This document shows, in pieces, positions 34,683 through 45,289 of a DNA stretch of 64,000 nucleotides. The stretch spans positions 1,660,001 through 1,724,000 of the forward strand of contig NZ_CP133016.1 of NCBI RefSeq assembly GCF_030866745.1, given 5' to 3'. The stretch's first letter is position 1, and each line of letters begins with the position of its first letter. Source of the stretch: Sphingomonas flavescens. Its GTDB lineage: Bacteria > Pseudomonadota > Alphaproteobacteria > Sphingomonadales > Sphingomonadaceae. The notes below the pieces were generated by a model. The model saw only the letters and a list, made by a program, of their open reading frames with translations. It was not told the origin of the DNA and searched no databases. A program made the position numbers and the translations under genes.

Positions 34683-36217
34683 TGCGTTCGTCAATATTCG
34701 CTCTCGCGCTCGTCCTGAGCGCTCCCGGCTTCGCGCAGGGTGCGCCTGCGGGCGATGTGCCGCCCAAGGATATGAAAGCCGCACCGAAGGATGACGACAA
34801 GGACGTCATCAAGGCCAACGTCGAGGAAGATGAGCACCCCGTTCGCCGTTCGATATCGCTGCGCGGCAAGACGCTCGCTTACACGGTGACCCCCGGCCAC
34901 CTGACCGTTCGCAACGAGAAGGGCGAGCCGGTCGTCAGCATGTTCTACACCGCCTACACCGTGCCGAGCGCCGGACGGGCGCGGCCCATCACCTTCCTGT
35001 TCAACGGTGGCCCTGGTTCATCGACGATGTGGCTGCACATGGGCTCGTTCGGCCCGATGAAGGTCGATGCCGCGGTTCCGGATACCATTGCCGGGCCGCC
35101 GTTCCGCTACGGCGCAAACCCCGACACCCTGCTCGACATCAGCGACCTCGTATTCATCGACGCACCAACGACGGGCCTGTCTCGCCTGCTCGGTAAGGCG
35201 GAGACGAAAGACGTGTTTGGGGTCGACAAGGATCTCGACATTTTTACCCGCACGATCCAGCGCTACCTGACCAAATATCAGCGTTGGAACAGCCCCAAGT
35301 TCATCATCGGCGAAAGCTACGGCACTACGCGCGCCGCGGGCCTGTCGCGCTCGTTGCTCAACGTTGGCGTCCAGCTCAACGGCATTGCCTTCGTCTCCAC
35401 GGTATTCAACTTCGCCGATTTCCAGGGCGATCAGTCGCTGATCAATTTCCTGCCGACCTATGCGGCGGACGCCTGGTATCACAACAAGATCCCGGGCAAG
35501 CCGCCGCTGGCCAGCTTCATTCAACAGGCGCGGGACTTTGCGAGCGGGCCCTATGCGCTGGCGCTGCAGAAGGGGAACAACCTGACGGATGCCGAACGGC
35601 AGTCGGTGGCGCAGCAGATGTCACAGCTGACAGGTTTGTCGGCCGACTATCTCGTCCGCTCGGACCTGCGCGTCGATCCCGGGCGCTTCCGGAGAGAATT
35701 GCTGCGGGATCGTCGCCAAATCATAGGCCGAATCGATTCGCGCTATCTGGGCACCGAGCCTGACGCCGTTGGCGAATCTGCCGGCTACGATCCGCAATCG
35801 AGCGCGATAACCGGCGCCTTCGTCGGTGCGCTTAACGATTACCTGCTGCGGGACCTCGGTTACCAGACGCCGCTGACCTATCGGCCCAACAATTATGCGG
35901 AAACACAAGGCGGCAACTGGAGCTTCCAGCATCGCGGGCCCGACGGGCCGCAGCCGATTGCGGACACCAGCGCGGACCTCGCCGATGCAATGCGGCAGAA
36001 CCCGCGGATGAAAATCCTGTCGGTGAATGGGCTTTACGATCTGGCGACGCCATTTGGCGGCGCGGACTATGAGTTTAAGCACATGCAGCTGGAACCGCAG
36101 CTACAGGCCAACATCCGCTATCATTATTATGAGGCGGGCCACATGATGTACACGGATCCGCCGTCGGCGCGGCAGCTGAAGGCGGACCTCGCAGCCTTTT
36201 ACGCCAGCGCCATGTAG
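34679..36217 (+). CDS. Exported S10-family serine carboxypeptidase-like protein
   Basis: 512 residues with a signal peptide (MRSSIFALALVLSAPGFAQG). S10 features: oxyanion-hole region TFLFNGGPGSSTMWLHMGSF, nucleophile Ser at about 213 in IIGESYGTTRAAGLS, and a late His in EAGHMMYTDPPS (about 487) preceded by NGLYDLATPFGGADY, which supplies the Asp. Thus the catalytic triad looks complete. It would cleave C-terminal residues of peptides in the periplasm. Coupled to the upstream amidohydrolase by ATGATG overlap. Confidence 0.92.
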   Translation: MMRSSIFALALVLSAPGFAQGAPAGDVPPKDMKAAPKDDDKDVIKANVEEDEHPVRRSISLRGKTLAYTVTPGHLTVRNEKGEPVVSMFYTAYTVPSAGRARPITFLFNGGPGSSTMWLHMGSFGPMKVDAAVPDTIAGPPFRYGANPDTLLDISDLVFIDAPTTGLSRLLGKAETKDVFGVDKDLDIFTRTIQRYLTKYQRWNSPKFIIGESYGTTRAAGLSRSLLNVGVQLNGIAFVSTVFNFADFQGDQSLINFLPTYAADAWYHNKIPGKPPLASFIQQARDFASGPYALALQKGNNLTDAERQSVAQQMSQLTGLSADYLVRSDLRVDPGRFRRELLRDRRQIIGRIDSRYLGTEPDAVGESAGYDPQSSAITGAFVGALNDYLLRDLGYQTPLTYRPNNYAETQGGNWSFQHRGPDGPQPIADTSADLADAMRQNPRMKILSVNGLYDLATPFGGADYEFKHMQLEPQLQANIRYHYYEAGHMMYTDPPSARQLKADLAAFYASAM

Positions 36218-36226
36218 GCAAAGGAA

Positions 36227-36256
36227 AGGGGCCGGAGAATTGCTTCCCCGGCCCCT
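36227..36256. terminator. Bidirectional hairpin terminator between convergent genes
   Basis: Arms AGGGGCCGG (36227-36235) and CCGGCCCCT (36248-36256) form a perfect 9-bp stem with a 12-nt loop. It lies just after the S10 peptidase stop and before the stop of the convergent cold-shock gene, so it can serve both transcripts. No long U tract on either side. Confidence 0.65.
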
Positions 36257-36277
36257 CCGCCCCCGAAATCGGGGTAA

Positions 36278-37066
36278 TTATTCGCTCTTCGGTGCCAGGT
36301 TCACCGCGGCATATTTGCCGCGACGATCGACCTCGAGCTCGAAATCGAGCCGGTCGCCTTCGTTCAGCGTCGGCATGCCCGCGCGCTCGACCGCCGAGAT
36401 ATGCACGAATGCATCCGGCTGGCCGTCATCGCGCTGAATGAAGCCGAAGCCCTTCATGGCGTTGAAGAACTTGACCGTGCCGCTGGCCTTCTCGCCCGTC
36501 AGCTGACGCTGCGGACCGCCGGCGCCACCGCCAGGACCACCAGCCGCACCACCGCCGCTCCGTTCGACGGCCATCGGCTCGCCGTCGATGCGAAGGTTGG
36601 TCGCGGACACGCGGCCACCGCGATCCACGAGCGTGAACTCGAGCGGCTGACCGTCAGCCAGATCGGTGAGACCGGCCTGCTCGACCGCCGAGATGTGCAC
36701 GAACACGTCTTCGCCGCCGTCATCGCGAACGATGAAGCCGAAACCCTTTTGCGGGTTGAAGAACTTTACGACGCCCTTGCCTTCGCCAACGACCTGGGGA
36801 GGCATTCCGCCACCGCCGCCGCCACGAAAGCCGCCGCCACCGCCGCCACCGCCGCGGAAACCACCGCCGCCGCCGCCGTAGCCGCCGCCACCACCGCCAC
36901 CGAAACCGCCGCGGTCACCAAAACCGCCGCGTCCGCCGCCGCCGCCGAAGCCGCCGCGATCCTGATAGCCATATTCGCCGAAATTTTGTGACTCGCCGCC
37001 GAAATCGTCGCGTTTGTCGCGCCCGCGACCGCCGCGATCACCCTTGCGCCCTCTATCGAAACCCAT
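36278..37066 (-). CDS. Tandem cold-shock-domain protein with RGG-like N-terminus
   Basis: 262 residues. The N-terminal ~95 residues are an Arg/Asp then Gly/Arg/Phe-rich disordered segment (FGDRGGFGGGGGGGYGGG). Two cold-shock domains follow: CSD1 at about 97-161 (GVVKFFNPQKGFGFIVRDD; DVFVHISAVE) and CSD2 at about 195-258 (GTVKFFNAMKGFGFIQRDD; AFVHISAVE). Both keep RNP1 and RNP2 aromatics, so single-stranded RNA/DNA binding is expected. Doubled CSDs are usual in alphaproteobacteria, but such a long Gly-rich arm is less common. Start at 37066 (MGFDRGRKGDRG) leaves a 223-bp upstream region that probably holds its promoter and leader. Confidence 0.92.
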   Translation of the reverse strand: MGFDRGRKGDRGGRGRDKRDDFGGESQNFGEYGYQDRGGFGGGGGRGGFGDRGGFGGGGGGGYGGGGGGFRGGGGGGGGFRGGGGGGMPPQVVGEGKGVVKFFNPQKGFGFIVRDDGGEDVFVHISAVEQAGLTDLADGQPLEFTLVDRGGRVSATNLRIDGEPMAVERSGGGAAGGPGGGAGGPQRQLTGEKASGTVKFFNAMKGFGFIQRDDGQPDAFVHISAVERAGMPTLNEGDRLDFELEVDRRGKYAAVNLAPKSE

Positions 37067-37289
37067 GAACCGTCCGTACTTAAAAGCCCGCTTACCCCTG
37101 AAACCAACGCGCTCGGGCCGAACGGCGCAACCGGTCATGGCGCGCAATCCACTCACGCACCGTTCAGGGCCCTTACAAGAAAATTGAGGCCGTCTCTAGT
37201 GACTCAGTGACAGCGCGCCTGACGGCAGGGCTGGCATGCCGGGGCGATAGGGGACTAAAGCGGCCGAAAGACGTGATTAAGGAGTGGAA
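37067..37289. promoter_or_regulatory. Divergent intergenic region between cold-shock and RNase D-like genes
   Basis: 223 bp between divergent starts. It must contain promoters for both genes and probably a long leader for the cold-shock gene. AAGGAG (37279-37284) is the ribosome site for the gene at 37290. No repeat or clear consensus promoter was identified. Confidence 0.4.
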
Positions 37290-37913
37290 ATGGCGGTTTA
37301 CCTGCACGAGGAAGACCTTCCGGCCGACGTAAAGTTCGCCGACGGGCCGATCGCCGTGGACACGGAAGCCATGGGCCTGATTTACGGCCGCGATCGCCTC
37401 TGCGTCGTCCAATTGTCTGACGGCAAGGGGGACGAGCACCTCGTCCGTTTCAAGCGCGGCAGCGGTTATTCGGCGCCGAATCTCAAGGCGCTGCTCGCCG
37501 ATTCGAACCGGCTCAAGCTCTACCATTTCGCCCGGTTCGATATTGGCATCATGAGCGCTTATCTCGGGATCATGGCGGCACCGCTTTACTGCACGCGAAC
37601 AGCCTCGCGGCTGGTTCGGACGTACACGGACCGTCACGGACTCAAGGATCTGGTCAAGGAACTGCTCAACATCGACGTGTCGAAGCAGCAGCAAACCAGC
37701 GACTGGGGCGCCGACGAGCTAAGCGAGGCGCAGCGTGAATATGCCGCCGGTGACGTTCGTTATCTCCACCAGTTGAAGGAAAAACTCGACATCCGCCTCG
37801 CTCGCGAAGAGCGAACCGCGCTGGCCCAAGCCTGCTTCGACTTCCTGCCGACGCGCGCGTTGCTCGATCTGGCCGGATGGCCGGAACAGGACATTTTCGC
37901 CCATGACGGATAG
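37290..37913 (+). CDS. RNase D-like 3'-5' exonuclease
   Basis: 207 residues with ATG at 37290 and AAGGAG upstream. A stand-alone DEDDy exonuclease domain: ExoI DTEAMGL (Asp and Glu metal ligands), ExoII in LYHFARFDIGIMSAYLG, and ExoIII in EAQREYAAGDVRYLHQLKEK with the Tyr and Asp. The HRDC domains of full-length RNase D are missing, as in the short alphaproteobacterial ribonuclease D-like proteins. Likely substrates are RNAs, such as tRNA 3' ends. It overlaps lptC by 11 nt and heads the operon with the LPS transport genes. Confidence 0.9.
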   Translation: MAVYLHEEDLPADVKFADGPIAVDTEAMGLIYGRDRLCVVQLSDGKGDEHLVRFKRGSGYSAPNLKALLADSNRLKLYHFARFDIGIMSAYLGIMAAPLYCTRTASRLVRTYTDRHGLKDLVKELLNIDVSKQQQTSDWGADELSEAQREYAAGDVRYLHQLKEKLDIRLAREERTALAQACFDFLPTRALLDLAGWPEQDIFAHDG

Positions 37914-38544
37914 CGCCGTCCCCAACCGGCGCGAGGTTCCGCAGCGGTGGGCGACGCCCAACAGCGGGCATGACCGGATCGTACGCTGGGCAAAGATCGC
38001 CCTTCCCAGCGCGGTTGGCGTATTGCTTGCGATCCTGTTTCTCGCCCCCCTCGACCGCAAAGGCGATGTCAGCTTCATCCTCGACAAGAAGAAGGTCGAT
38101 AGCGCCCCCGAAAGGATGCGCGTGGAAAGCGCGCGCTACAGCGGCACCGATGACAAGGGACAAATGTTCGAAATGATCGCCAATCGTGCAGTCCAGCCCA
38201 GTTCCGATACGCCCATCGTCGCCATCAACGGAATGCTGGCGAGGCTCGAGCAACAGCAGGGGCCGATGACGATCGCGGCGGACAAGGGCCGCTATAATAT
38301 CGACACTCAGCAGGTTTCGATCGACGGGCCGGTGAGCGTGAAGGGCAACGACGGCTTCACGTTGAACACCAGCGACGTCTTGGTCGATCTGAAACAGCGC
38401 GAACTTGCGAGCCAAGGCCCCGCGCAAGGCGCGATGCGGCTAGGACAATTCCGTGCCAATCAGATCCGCGCCGACCTCGATGAGCGCAAGGTTGTGCTGG
38501 ATGGTGGTGTCCGCTTGAAAATCGTGCAAGGCGCGGTCAGATGA
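37903..38544 (+). CDS. lptC: LPS export protein LptC
   Basis: 213 residues. A single N-terminal membrane helix at about 28-49 (IVRWAKIALPSAVGVLLAIL) is followed by a periplasmic beta-jellyroll with MRVESARYSGTDDKGQMFEM, ADKGRYNIDTQQVSIDGPVS and FRANQIRADLDERKVVLDGG, the LptC family pattern. LptC links the LptB2FG extractor to the LptA bridge. It overlaps lptA by 4 nt and continues into lptA and lptB, so the three encode part of one pathway. Confidence 0.93.
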   Translation: MTDSAVPNRREVPQRWATPNSGHDRIVRWAKIALPSAVGVLLAILFLAPLDRKGDVSFILDKKKVDSAPERMRVESARYSGTDDKGQMFEMIANRAVQPSSDTPIVAINGMLARLEQQQGPMTIAADKGRYNIDTQQVSIDGPVSVKGNDGFTLNTSDVLVDLKQRELASQGPAQGAMRLGQFRANQIRADLDERKVVLDGGVRLKIVQGAVR

Positions 38545-39092
38545 TGCGCGTGCGCTTCACTGGCATCATCCTTGCAACAGCGGCTTTTGCGGCGACAGCG
38601 GCAATCGCACAGGTGCGTCAGGAACAGCCGACGTCGGCCCTGAAGGGGCATAACAGCAATGCCCCCGTGGATGTCACCGCGGACCGGATCGAGGTGCAAG
38701 ATCGCGCCGACCGGGCGATGTTCGTCGGCAACGTGCATGTGACGCAGGCCGAGCTTATGCTGGACACGCCTCGGTTGACGGTCGCCTACGCCGGCGGAAC
38801 GGGCGGCGCGGGCGTCCAGATCAAGCGCCTGGATGCGGCCGGTGGCGTAACGATCAAGAGCCCGTCGGAAACGGCACGCGGCGACTTCGGCATTTACGAT
38901 CTCGACCGCAAGCTGATCACTCTGCTCGGTAACGTTGAACTCATTCGTGATCAGAACCGCGTTAATGGCGCGCGCCTGACGATCGATCTCGACACGGGCC
39001 GCGCGGTCGTCGACGGCGGCCCCCCGGGTGTGAATGCGAGCGGCGGTCGCGTGACCGGCCATTTCACTGTCCCGCAGCGTCAGCAGCAATAA
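38541..39092 (+). CDS. lptA: LPS periplasmic bridge protein LptA
   Basis: 183 residues with signal peptide (ILATAAFAATAAIAQ). The OstA/LptA fold: APVDVTADRIEVQDRADRAM, FVGNVHVTQAELMLDTPRL, GDFGIYDLDRKLITLLGNVE. LptA polymerises across the periplasm to carry LPS from LptC to LptD. It starts within the end of lptC (4-nt overlap) and ends 2 nt before lptB. Confidence 0.93.
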   Translation: MMRVRFTGIILATAAFAATAAIAQVRQEQPTSALKGHNSNAPVDVTADRIEVQDRADRAMFVGNVHVTQAELMLDTPRLTVAYAGGTGGAGVQIKRLDAAGGVTIKSPSETARGDFGIYDLDRKLITLLGNVELIRDQNRVNGARLTIDLDTGRAVVDGGPPGVNASGGRVTGHFTVPQRQQQ

Positions 39093-39094
39093 AG

Positions 39095-39868
39095 GTGAAC
39101 GAGGCAGCGATCATTGAGCGGCCCGCGATCGATACGCGGCGCGCCAACGACGGCCTTGAAGTCCGCTCGATCGCCAAGTCCTACGACAAACGGGCGGTGC
39201 TGCACGACGTCAGCCTCGACGTCCACCGCGGCGAGGTGGTCGGCCTGCTCGGACCCAACGGCGCGGGCAAGACGACCTGCTTCTACTCCGTGATGGGTCT
39301 GGTGAAGCCCGACAGCGGCCGCATCTTTCTGGACGGCAACGATATCACCGAACTGCCGATGTATCGGCGCGCGATCCTCGGCCTCGGCTACTTGCCGCAG
39401 GAGACCTCGATCTTCCGCGGCATGTCGGTCGAGGGCAACATCATGGCGGTGCTAGAGGCTGCCGAGCCTGACCGTTCGGTGAGAGCGGCGAGGCTGGAGC
39501 AATTGCTGTCGGAGTTCGGCCTTACCGGCCTCCGCGAGTCGCCGGCCATGGCGCTGTCCGGCGGTGAACGCCGCCGCTGCGAGATCGCCCGGGCGCTCGC
39601 TGCGAACCCGTCGATCATGCTTCTCGACGAGCCGTTCGCAGGCATCGACCCGATCTCCATTTCGGACATCCGCGAGCTGGTCCGTGAGCTGAAGAGCCGG
39701 GAGATCGGCGTACTGATCACCGATCACAACGTCCGCGAGACGCTCGACATCGTCGACCGCGCCTGCATCATTTATGACGGGCAGGTCCTGTTTGCCGGAA
39801 CGCCGGAAGCGTTGGTCGCGGACCAGGAAGTCCGCCGCCTATACCTCGGCGAAAGCTTCGCGCTGTAA
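39095..39868 (+). CDS. lptB: LPS export ABC transporter ATPase LptB
   Basis: 257 residues, GTG start. All ABC ATPase motifs: Walker A GPNGAGKTTCF, Q-loop LGYLPQETSIFRGMSVEGN, signature LSGGERRRCEIARAL, Walker B IMLLDEPFAGIDP and H-loop ITDHNVRETLDI. The LPQE/FRGMSVE stretch is specific to LptB. An N-terminal extension of about 20 residues is not conserved. Powers LPS extraction with LptFG (not in this window). rpoN follows after 9 nt, the usual alphaproteobacterial and enterobacterial arrangement. Confidence 0.95.
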   Translation: MNEAAIIERPAIDTRRANDGLEVRSIAKSYDKRAVLHDVSLDVHRGEVVGLLGPNGAGKTTCFYSVMGLVKPDSGRIFLDGNDITELPMYRRAILGLGYLPQETSIFRGMSVEGNIMAVLEAAEPDRSVRAARLEQLLSEFGLTGLRESPAMALSGGERRRCEIARALAANPSIMLLDEPFAGIDPISISDIRELVRELKSREIGVLITDHNVRETLDIVDRACIIYDGQVLFAGTPEALVADQEVRRLYLGESFAL

Positions 39869-39877
39869 GCTGACGCG

Positions 39878-41332
39878 ATGGGCCTGGGCCCCTCTTTAAG
39901 CATAAGGCAATCGCAGCAGCTGGTCCTGACGCCACAGCTGCGTCAGGCAATCCAGCTGTTGCAGCTTAGCAACCTCGAGCTTGATGCATTTCTTGCGGAG
40001 GAGCTTTCGAAGAATCCGTTGCTTGAAGCGCAATCGGGCGACGGGGACGCGCAGCCAGCCGCGGATTATTCCGGAGAGGAACGAGACAATGACGACGCGC
40101 CGGACGATCCCGGTGCGGACAACCTCATCGCCGGGCAAGCCGACGACGACCGGCCGATGGACATGGACTGGCAGTCGGAGGCGCTGGAAATCGACAGTTT
40201 CAATGACGTCGTGACGTCAGGCAGCGCCGAGGAAGCATTTGACTTCGACCGGGTCGAATTCGCGGCATCGTCACTTGCGGAGCATCTGCAGATGCAGTTG
40301 CACGGGCACTCGGGGGATGTCGGAGACTTGGCGCGGATCCTCGCCGAGGCGCTGGAAGAGACCGGTTACTTGACCGTGCCGCTGGGCGAGATTGCGGAGC
40401 TTACTGATGCGCCATTGGCATCGGTCGAGCAGGCGTTGGTGTTGCTTCAGGGACTCGAACCCGCGGGCGTCGGTGCTCGATCCTTGGCCGAATGCCTGGC
40501 GCTGCAGGCAAAGGCCGCTGACCGCTACGATCCGGCAATGGCGCGGCTGATCGACAATCTGGATTTGCTTTCAAAGGGCCGCACCAGCGACCTCAAGCGA
40601 ATTTGCGGCGTCGACGACGAAGACCTCGCCGACATGTTCCGTGAACTACGCGCTTACGATCCGAAACCAGGATGCCAGTTTTCCAGCGCTGCGGCCGAGG
40701 ATGTGACGCCCGACGTTTTCGTCAAACCTCTTAAGGCCGGGTTTGCGGTCGAACTGAATCAAAGCACGCTGCCACGGCTGCTGGTCAATCGGCGCTACTA
40801 CCAGGAACTCAAGTCCGGCCCACAGGACAAGACGTCGCGGGCCTGGCTCAGCGAATGCCTGCAAAGCGCCAACTGGCTGGTGAAGGCGCTCGACCAGCGG
40901 GCACGAACCATCGTCAAGGTCGTCAGCGAGATCGTCAAACGGCAGCAGGGCTTCTTCGAACGCGGCGTCGCGGCGATGAAGCCGATGACGCTGCGGGAGG
41001 TCGCCGAGGCGATCGGGATGCATGAATCGACGGTCAGCCGGGTGACCTCCAACAAGTATCTGCTGTGCGACAGGGGGCTTTACGAGCTGAAGTATTTCTT
41101 CGGGTCCGGGGTGGCTTCGACGGAGGGCGACGGGGCGGCGGCGGAGGCGGTGAAGGCGGGGATCAAGGAGTTGATCGAGGCCGAGACCGACATCCTCAGC
41201 GACGACGCCATCGCCGGCTTGCTCAAGCAGCGGGGCTTCGACGTCGCTCGGCGGACGGTGGTGAAGTACCGGGAGGCGATGGGCATCGGATCGTCGATCC
41301 AGCGGCGGCGGCAGCGGAAGATCGGCGGCTAG
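39878..41332 (+). CDS. rpoN: RNA polymerase sigma-54 factor
   Basis: 484 residues, complete. Region I is Gln/Leu-rich (SIRQSQQLVLTPQLRQAIQL), interacting with enhancer-binding ATPases. An acidic region II follows. The core-binding domain is central, the helix-turn-helix is MTLREVAEAIGMHESTVSRV and the terminal RpoN box appears as VARRTVVKYREAMGI. Sigma-54 directs transcription from -24/-12 promoters. The stop overlaps the convergent EEP gene stop in CTAG. A possible sigma-54 promoter occurs at 49847 in this window. Confidence 0.96.
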   Translation: MGLGPSLSIRQSQQLVLTPQLRQAIQLLQLSNLELDAFLAEELSKNPLLEAQSGDGDAQPAADYSGEERDNDDAPDDPGADNLIAGQADDDRPMDMDWQSEALEIDSFNDVVTSGSAEEAFDFDRVEFAASSLAEHLQMQLHGHSGDVGDLARILAEALEETGYLTVPLGEIAELTDAPLASVEQALVLLQGLEPAGVGARSLAECLALQAKAADRYDPAMARLIDNLDLLSKGRTSDLKRICGVDDEDLADMFRELRAYDPKPGCQFSSAAAEDVTPDVFVKPLKAGFAVELNQSTLPRLLVNRRYYQELKSGPQDKTSRAWLSECLQSANWLVKALDQRARTIVKVVSEIVKRQQGFFERGVAAMKPMTLREVAEAIGMHESTVSRVTSNKYLLCDRGLYELKYFFGSGVASTEGDGAAAEAVKAGIKELIEAETDILSDDAIAGLLKQRGFDVARRTVVKYREAMGIGSSIQRRRQRKIGG

Positions 41333-42114
41333 GCCTTCACTCTAGCCCAGATCGGCAGATGGTCGGAGGCCTTGCGCGCCGCGGGGCTCATGTGGACGCC
41401 GGCGGCTTCGATATCGAGGTTCTTGTCGACGATGATCCGGTCGAGCGCGGCGACCGGGTGGCGGGCATGGAAGCTGTTGCCGGTCGGGGCGATGTGAAAT
41501 TCGTCGCACAGGTCGTTGAGGCACCCAGCGGCGGTGCGCCATTCGTTGGTGTCACCCATCAGCACCGTCGGCATCTTTTGGGGCCGGGCGGCGACGGCTT
41601 CCATGATCGCCCGCATCTGCCGTTTGCGCCACAGGCCGCTGAGGTCGAGGTGCATGCCGACGACCCGCAGCGGCCGCTCGTCGATCAGCAGCTCGGCGAT
41701 GACCGCGCCGCGGGGTTCGAGCGTCGGCAATTCCAGCGCCACGGCGTCGAGCACGCCGATGTGCTGCTTCACCAGGATCGCATTGCCGTGCCACCCGAGA
41801 TTGCGGGTGTTAAGCTTGAGCAGGCGGTCGCTGTGCTTGCGGACCTTGTCGAACATCCTTTTGTGTCGGACGCCGAGATGAACCGGTTTGTAGGTGCCGT
41901 GGCGGTCGATCAGCTCATGCGGCACCGCCGACCCGCGTCCGCCGACGCGTTTGTCGGCTTCCTGCAGGGCGACGATGTCGGCGTCGATCTCCTGCAGTAC
42001 GTCGAGCACGCGCTTCGGATCGCGCCGCCGGTCGAGACCGACGGCTTTGCGCATATTGTAGCTGGCCAGGGTAATCGACGCGCCTGAGGTCACGGGAGCG
42101 CCAACAACGGCCAT
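41329..42114 (-). CDS. Endonuclease/exonuclease/phosphatase (EEP) family protein
   Basis: 261 residues, no signal peptide. EEP motifs: LASYNMRKAVG with the Asn, IVALQEADKRVG with the metal-binding Glu, GMHLDLSGLWR, MGDTNEWR and the terminal ASDHLPIWA with Asp-His. The catalytic set is therefore complete. Substrate may be DNA, phospholipid or phosphoinositide; family members span all. It ends in CTAG shared with rpoN and lies 12 nt downstream of gyrB's stop on the other side, same strand as gyrB. Confidence 0.88.
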   Translation of the reverse strand: MAVVGAPVTSGASITLASYNMRKAVGLDRRRDPKRVLDVLQEIDADIVALQEADKRVGGRGSAVPHELIDRHGTYKPVHLGVRHKRMFDKVRKHSDRLLKLNTRNLGWHGNAILVKQHIGVLDAVALELPTLEPRGAVIAELLIDERPLRVVGMHLDLSGLWRKRQMRAIMEAVAARPQKMPTVLMGDTNEWRTAAGCLNDLCDEFHIAPTGNSFHARHPVAALDRIIVDKNLDIEAAGVHMSPAARKASDHLPIWARVKA

Positions 42115-42126
42115 CGCAGAGTGTTC

Positions 42127-44646
<2,520 letters not shown>

Positions 44647-44674
44647 TCACGCGTGTGCGCGTGTGCGCGCGCGC
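44647..44674. repeat. 28-bp perfect alternating pyrimidine-purine tract upstream of gyrB
   Basis: Every base from 44647 to 44674 alternates pyrimidine and purine, mostly CG and TG steps. Such tracts favour left-handed Z-DNA under negative supercoiling. It is 31-58 bp before the gyrB start, in or near its promoter. Confidence 0.7.
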
Positions 44675-44715
44675 GGGAGTCGCGGAGGATGATTCCCATG
44701 GCCACAGACAGCAGA

Positions 44716-44851
44716 TTGTCACCCTGATTGGTTGAAACCGGGGGGTCCTCCACTTCCTCCACTTCGTTACCCTGGACGGCATGGCTGCCGAGGGCGAATG
44801 CGCCGGTCAGGGTGACAAATGCCGGCGGATTGAGGCTCCGGCGAGGGTAAC
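44716..44851. repeat. Interleaved inverted repeats of a GTnACCCT-type motif
   Basis: TTGTCACCCTGA (44716-44727) has a perfect 12-nt inverse at 44807-44818, and GTTACCCT (44766-44773) has a perfect 8-nt inverse at 44844-44851. The pairs are interleaved, and all four units share a GTnACCCT core (two per orientation), so they look more like protein sites or a degenerate mobile repeat than a simple hairpin. Confidence 0.55.
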
Positions 44852-44947
44852 AGCTTGTACCCGGAGTTGAAGACGACGCGCCGCTCATCAGCCGGTGAGT
44901 GGCACGAAAAGCCTAGTGTAGGACAGCATTTCGCGTTGGCGGATTAA

Positions 44948-44972
44948 TGTCTGCCTTGGGTGGAAAGCAGCG
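44948..44972 (+). repeat. Palindromic repeat, copy 1 (diverged)
   Basis: TGTCTGCCTTGGGTGG followed by AAAGCAGCGA. It matches copies at 45227 and 46994 in the left arm and loop but its right arm is altered, so it is a decayed copy. Same orientation as the others. Confidence 0.6.
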
Positions 44973-44976
44973 ATTT

Positions 44977-45186
44977 TTAGGGATGCTTGCGACCAATAAT
45001 GTCAGTCGTCGTGCGATGCGTGACCGACGTCACCAAATGCATCTTACGTCCGTCCCAGCAGCCCCACCGCGTTTTTTTCCACTGCGGCGGGCAATGAACC
45101 GACTTCCAATCGAAACACGATATTCCGTGATTTGACAAAACGCATGTGGGTTGAGTGACGGCAGCTGCAGCGATCAGTAGCAACAT
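44977..45186 (-). CDS. Possible small exported Cys-rich protein
   Basis: 69 residues starting MLLLIAAAAVTQPTCVLSNH, a short signal-peptide-like start, with four Cys (about 15, 24, 32, 43) and Trp-rich middle (WKKTRWGCWDGRK). A good ribosome site, GGGAGAG, lies about 5 nt before the ATG at 45186. Codon use is less GC-biased than neighbouring core genes, which may mean recent acquisition or non-coding status. No family recognised. It lies between two copies of the palindromic repeat. Confidence 0.4.
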   Translation of the reverse strand: MLLLIAAAAVTQPTCVLSNHGISCFDWKSVHCPPQWKKTRWGCWDGRKMHLVTSVTHRTTTDIIGRKHP

Positions 45187-45226
45187 TACGCTCTCCCAAC
45201 TCAGTCCAGCGTATCACGGCGCGTTA

Positions 45227-45252
45227 TGTCTGCAATGGGTGGAAAGCGGACA
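45227..45252 (+). repeat. Palindromic repeat, copy 2
   Basis: 26 bp: left arm TGTCTGCAAT, loop GGGTGG, right arm AAAGCGGACA. The terminal TGTCYGC/GCGGACA arms pair with one G-T wobble. It lies 38 bp beyond the 3' end of the TIR-TolB-TPR gene and matches copy 3 on the other side of that gene, in the same orientation. Confidence 0.7.
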
Positions 45253-45289
45253 TTGGCGACCGCCCATCTGCGGCGGATCGATCCGAGCC

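Noticed and set aside
33090..34784. Long minus-strand frame (about 564 codons) over the amidohydrolase gene
   Set aside because: The plus strand encodes a full amidohydrolase with signal peptide and metal ligands; the antisense translation resembles no family.
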